DNA from: Alphaproteobacteria bacterium
GTDB taxonomy: Bacteria > Pseudomonadota > Alphaproteobacteria > Rhodobacterales > Rhodobacteraceae
Length of the DNA stretch: 17,333 nucleotides
Assembly: GCA_030830465.1 (NCBI GenBank)
Contig: JAURMY010000264.1
Coordinates: forward strand, 1 to 17,333
Direction of reading: 5' to 3'
A program made the translations under genes and the position numbers. Shown in pieces: positions 14,794 to 17,333 of the stretch. The stretch's first letter is position 1, and every line of letters starts with the position of its first letter. The notes under the pieces were generated by a model. It had not been told where the DNA came from. It saw only the letters and a list, made by a program, of their open reading frames with translations, and did no database searches.

Positions 14794-16281
14794 GTGACCG
14801 CCCCTGCTGCCACCGATCAGAAATCATCCGCGACCGCCGGCGGCGCGTTGACCGCGGTTGAGCGGATCACGGCCCAAGCGGGGCAACTGATCGTATTCAT
14901 CGCCGCCGCGCGCATCCTTGGCCCGGCCGAGTTCGGATTGTTCGCATTGGTGTCCGCCTGCGCGATTCTGGTGTTGCGGATGTCGGAATTCGGCTGGGCG
15001 CAATATATCATGTCCTGGCATGGCGACTCGACGGTGCCGCGTCAGGTTCTGTTGATCGCGATGGTCAGCGGCGCGGTGTTTGCCGCGTTGGGTTCTGCCG
15101 TTGGGATGACCTTGCCGGTTTTCGGGTTTTCCGGTCAGACCTCGCATCTGATCGTGCTGTTTTCGATCTGGGTGATGCTGGCCACGACATCGAGCGCGCA
15201 AAAAGGGATCATGATCTGGCAGGACCGGCTGAAATCCTCTGCCGCCTCCGAAATCACCGGCGAGGTTGTCGCCACCGCCGTTGCACTGGCCGCGTTGTTC
15301 TCGGGCTTTGGCGTTCTTTCGCTGGTGTTCGGGCGGCTGACTTTTCAGTCGGTGCATCTGATCGTCAGCTTTTCGGCAACCCGCCTGTCGCCGAAATTCG
15401 GCCTGAAGGGCGCGCATCTGCGTCAGATGCTGACCTTTTCCGGGCAGTTGTTCGTCAGCCGGATGATCGTGAACATCCGCCTTTACGCCGCGACCTTCAT
15501 TATCGGCGGCTTTCTGGGGCCGGCATCGGTTGGCTATTACCGCGCCGCCGAACGCTTGGTCGGCGCGGTGTCCGAGGTGGTTTTCGTGCCCACCGAGGTT
15601 CTGGCCTGGAGCCTGTTTCGCAAGGCGCGCGACCTTGCCGGTGGCCGGCTTGACGGGTTTCAGGCACAGGCGAACCAGTTTTTCCGCGTGCTATGCGCCC
15701 TGGCGGTTCCGGTGTTCATCTGGCTGACCGTGATGGGGCAGGACGTGATCCATATCGTTCTGGGGCCGGAATGGCTGCCGGCCTTGCCGGTGGTTGCGAT
15801 ACTGGCGGCCAGCCGGGCGATGATGTTGCCGGGCCTTGCGACCGAGGCCATTCTGTCCCTTGCCGGTCAGATCAAGCGTCTGATCCCGTTCACGCTGTTT
15901 TTCCTGCTGTTGACGGTCGCGCTGACATTGGTCGCGGTACGCTTTGGCCTTTATGCGGTGGCCTGGTCGCAATTCGCCGTGTCCTTCGGATCACTTCTGG
16001 CGGCGTGCTGGATGCAGCAACGCTATGGCCGGATCAACTGGCTGGCAGTGGCGACCGGTCTGCTGCCAATCGTCGTGCCGATCCTGATGGGAACCGGCGT
16101 CATGGTCTTTATGATGAGCACGGCCTTTGTAACCGACTTGCATCCGCTGGCGCGAATCGCAATGGTCAGTCTGGCGAGCTTGCTGGTTTATGCCGCCGAC
16201 CTTCTGGCGATTGCGCCTGAACTGAAATCCCGTTTGCCGGTATTTCTGCGCGCCCGCCCCTTGTTGAAAATCGGCGTCTGA
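14794..16281 (+). CDS. Wzx-type oligosaccharide flippase (MOP superfamily)
   Basis: This multi-pass inner-membrane protein of 495 residues (from the GTG at 14794) probably flips the lipid-linked repeat unit from the cytoplasmic to the periplasmic face. The sequence is a chain of hydrophobic segments, roughly 12 by eye, with charged loops. The first follows a typical opening, ALTAVERITAQAGQLIVF, with ARILGPAEFGLFAL just after. The motif GPASVGYYRAAERL is characteristic of the Polysacc_synt_3 group (WzxC/MurJ relatives). A start at GTG 14746 would give 511 residues but lacks a ribosome site. It follows the divergent initiating transferase and completes the start-to-flip part of the pathway in this window. 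Substrate specificity is not readable. Confidence 0.92.
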   Translation: MTAPAATDQKSSATAGGALTAVERITAQAGQLIVFIAAARILGPAEFGLFALVSACAILVLRMSEFGWAQYIMSWHGDSTVPRQVLLIAMVSGAVFAALGSAVGMTLPVFGFSGQTSHLIVLFSIWVMLATTSSAQKGIMIWQDRLKSSAASEITGEVVATAVALAALFSGFGVLSLVFGRLTFQSVHLIVSFSATRLSPKFGLKGAHLRQMLTFSGQLFVSRMIVNIRLYAATFIIGGFLGPASVGYYRAAERLVGAVSEVVFVPTEVLAWSLFRKARDLAGGRLDGFQAQANQFFRVLCALAVPVFIWLTVMGQDVIHIVLGPEWLPALPVVAILAASRAMMLPGLATEAILSLAGQIKRLIPFTLFFLLLTVALTLVAVRFGLYAVAWSQFAVSFGSLLAACWMQQRYGRINWLAVATGLLPIVVPILMGTGVMVFMMSTAFVTDLHPLARIAMVSLASLLVYAADLLAIAPELKSRLPVFLRARPLLKIGV

Positions 16282-16302
16282 GCCCGGTCATCAGGTCAAT
16301 TC

Positions 16303-16336
16303 TGCGTGAGGGACGCACCCAGCATCTGGTGTTTTT
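16303..16336 (+). terminator. Candidate rho-independent terminator after the flippase gene
   Basis: Two adjacent hairpins lie 21 bp beyond the stop: TGCGT/ACGCA (16303-16317), then CACC(C)AG/CTGGTG with a CAT loop and one bulged C (16316-16331), followed directly by TTTTT (16332-16336). The second hairpin with its T-run is the likely terminator and would isolate the flippase from the SOS-type gene that follows. Confidence 0.55.
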
Positions 16337-16376
16337 CAAAATGCCACCCACATCAACTGGACAAACGGGAACAGAT

Positions 16377-16391
16377 GTTCTATGTTTGTTC
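16377..16391 (+). promoter_or_regulatory. LexA operator (alphaproteobacterial SOS box)
   Basis: The sequence is GTTC-TATGTTT-GTTC, an exact match to the direct-repeat GTTC-N7-GTTC operator established for LexA in Rhodobacter sphaeroides and other alphaproteobacteria. It ends 29 bp before the start codon at 16421, a position where a repressor would block transcription of the small gene. Confidence 0.7.
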
Positions 16392-16420
16392 TCATACTTC
16401 GTTTATGTAGGGTGACTGTG

Positions 16421-16729
16421 ATGCAAACCGAAAACACCACCATTACCGGCCCAACCCCGGCCCAGGTCGATTTTGCGCGTAAAATCTCTCAGCGGCTCAA
16501 TCAATCCATTCCGGTGGAAGACATCCGCGACCGGCGGGCTTTGTCCAACTGGATCGCCTCGCATCAGGGCGCGTTCAATTCGGCGCGGGTCTATGCGCGC
16601 GCGCCCGGCGCCACATCAAAGCAGGTTGCCTATGCGGAAAAGATCGCGCGCAGGCGGCGGATGACTGTGCCGGACGAATGTTTCCGGGATTCCGGCCTGA
16701 TGTCGCACTGGATCAGCAGCAACAAATAA
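16421..16729 (+). CDS. Small two-repeat protein, probably SOS-regulated
   Basis: I cannot give a function. The 102-residue protein is almost entirely two copies of one motif: residues 12-49 (TPAQVDFARKI ... DIRDRRALSNWIASHQ) and 65-102 (TSKQVAYAEKI ... CFRDSGLMSHWISSNK). Shared positions are T/S-x-x-QV-x-(F/Y)-A-x-KI, a central P, RD, then an S-(N/H)-WI segment. Similar short TPKQ...AxxIA units occur, as I recall, in the C-terminal tails of some topoisomerases and in plasmid proteins, which would fit nucleic-acid binding. The ATG at 16421 has AGGGTG at 16409-16414; an in-frame ATG at 16382 would add 13 residues but overlaps the SOS box region. The exact LexA operator upstream suggests induction by DNA damage, and it appears unrelated to the polysaccharide genes. 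Confidence 0.8.
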   Translation: MQTENTTITGPTPAQVDFARKISQRLNQSIPVEDIRDRRALSNWIASHQGAFNSARVYARAPGATSKQVAYAEKIARRRRMTVPDECFRDSGLMSHWISSNK

Positions 16730-16781
16730 CCGTCAGGATTTGCGCGGAACTGTCCGTACCCTGTTCACAGTGCCGCCGGGG

Positions 16782-16799
16782 TTTGCCATAACAGGCAAA
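16782..16799. promoter_or_regulatory. Inverted repeat upstream of the dehydrogenase, possible operator
   Basis: TTTGCC (16782-16787) and GGCAAA (16794-16799) form a perfect 6 bp inverted repeat around ATAACA. It ends 19 bp before the ATG and is not followed by a T-run, so a repressor site is more likely than a terminator. Confidence 0.4.
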
Positions 16800-16818
16800 A
16801 CACCAGCGGAGAAGCGAC

Positions 16819-17333
16819 ATGACACCCATCAGATTTGACGGCCGCGTGGCCATTGTAACCGGCGCGGCAACGGGGCTGGGGCGTTCGCATGCGCTGGAAC
16901 TGGCGCGGCGCGGTGCCAAACTGGTGATCAACGATCTGGGCGGCGCACTGGATGGCAGCGGCGGTTCGCAGACCGCGGCCCAGCAGGTTGTCGCCGAAAT
17001 CGAGGCCATGGGCGGTGAGGCGATGGCCCACGGCGCCAATGTCACCCAACCCGATCAGGTGCAGGATATGGTGGACCAGACCCTGGCCCGCTGGGGCCGG
17101 ATTGATGTCCTGGTCAACAACGCCGGTATCCTGCGCGACAAGACGTTTTCAAAAATGACGCTGGACGATTTCCGGGCGGTGCTGGACGTGCATTTGTGGG
17201 GCACGGTTGTCTGCACCAAGGCCGTTTGGGACCACATGAAGACGGCGGGCTATGGGCGGATTGCGCTGACGGCGTCCTCCTCGGGGATTTATGGCAATTT
17301 CGGTCAGTCAAATTATGGTGCCGCCAAGACCGG
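16819..17333 (+). CDS. Short-chain dehydrogenase, HSD17B4/FOX2-like (3' end outside the window)
   Basis: This NAD(P)-dependent oxidoreductase is seen for its first 171 residues; the rest lies beyond the right edge. The cofactor motif TGAATGLG is at 14-21, NDLGG at 38-42, NNAG at 100-103. The catalytic residues are Ser153, Tyr166 and Lys170 (YGAAK). The stretches VHLWG and SGIYGNFGQSNY closely follow those of the (3R)-hydroxyacyl-CoA dehydrogenase domain of peroxisomal multifunctional enzyme type 2, including His where many short-chain dehydrogenases have Asn in the VNL motif. It probably oxidises 3-hydroxyacyl-CoA or a steroid-like hydroxyl. GGAG seven bases before the ATG supports the start. 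Nothing ties it to the polysaccharide or PKS-NRPS genes. Confidence 0.92.
   Translation, partial: MTPIRFDGRVAIVTGAATGLGRSHALELARRGAKLVINDLGGALDGSGGSQTAAQQVVAEIEAMGGEAMAHGANVTQPDQVQDMVDQTLARWGRIDVLVNNAGILRDKTFSKMTLDDFRAVLDVHLWGTVVCTKAVWDHMKTAGYGRIALTASSSGIYGNFGQSNYGAAKT

Noticed and set aside
16369..16380. GAAC-N4-GTTC palindrome overlapping the SOS box
   Set aside because: It resembles the Gram-positive LexA site, but the rest of the window points to an alphaproteobacterium, and the adjoining GTTC-N7-GTTC explains the same bases better. It may be chance.

Overview
The window looks like a piece of an alphaproteobacterial chromosome, most likely from the Rhodobacterales. The grounds are the GC-rich coding sequence, an ExoY/Wzc/Wzx-type exopolysaccharide gene set, and an exact alphaproteobacterial SOS box (GTTC-N7-GTTC) near the right end. 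No rRNA, tRNA, CRISPR array, insertion sequence or integrase was seen. The taxon is inferred from gene style only.

Layout. (i) 1-1997, plus strand: the C-terminal part of a Wzc/ExoP-type tyrosine autokinase, then a translationally overlapping family 4 glycosyltransferase. (ii) 2080-2778, plus: an Sfp-type phosphopantetheinyl transferase. (iii) 2790-12271, minus: a two-gene hybrid PKS-NRPS operon joined by an ATGA overlap and convergent with the transferase (11 bp gap). (iv) 12272-12656: 385 bp without a gene, holding a candidate operon promoter and nested inverted repeats. (v) 12657-14532: a family 2 glycosyltransferase (minus), an overlooked 47-residue membrane peptide (plus) behind a near-consensus promoter, and an ExoY-type sugar-phosphate transferase (minus). 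(vi) 14794-16281, plus: a Wzx-type flippase. (vii) 16377-16729: an SOS box and a small two-repeat protein. (viii) 16819 to the end: the start of an HSD17B4-like short-chain dehydrogenase.

How the genes work together. The initiating transferase, glycosyltransferases, flippase and autokinase are parts of a Wzx/Wzy-type polysaccharide export pathway; no Wzy polymerase, Wza channel or complete Wzz is in view. Inserted between the glycosyltransferase genes is a complete assembly line with its own activating transferase. Read from the sequence its order is ACP-KS-AT(malonyl)-ACP-C-A-PCP, followed on the second protein by C-[adenylation remnant]-PCP-TE. The adenylation pocket reads DILQLGMIWK, one residue from the published glycine code. 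There is no ketoreductase, so the expected intermediate is a beta-ketoacyl-glycyl thioester.

The most unusual part is the second protein. Its module has kept only a degenerate C-terminal scrap of an adenylation domain, and its thioesterase has Cys in place of the nucleophilic Ser, with Asp and His at the expected places. The starter unit, the residue loaded on the last carrier, and any link to the polysaccharide are unknown. Together with the lone N-terminal carrier this makes the operon the best candidate in the window for an undescribed pathway.
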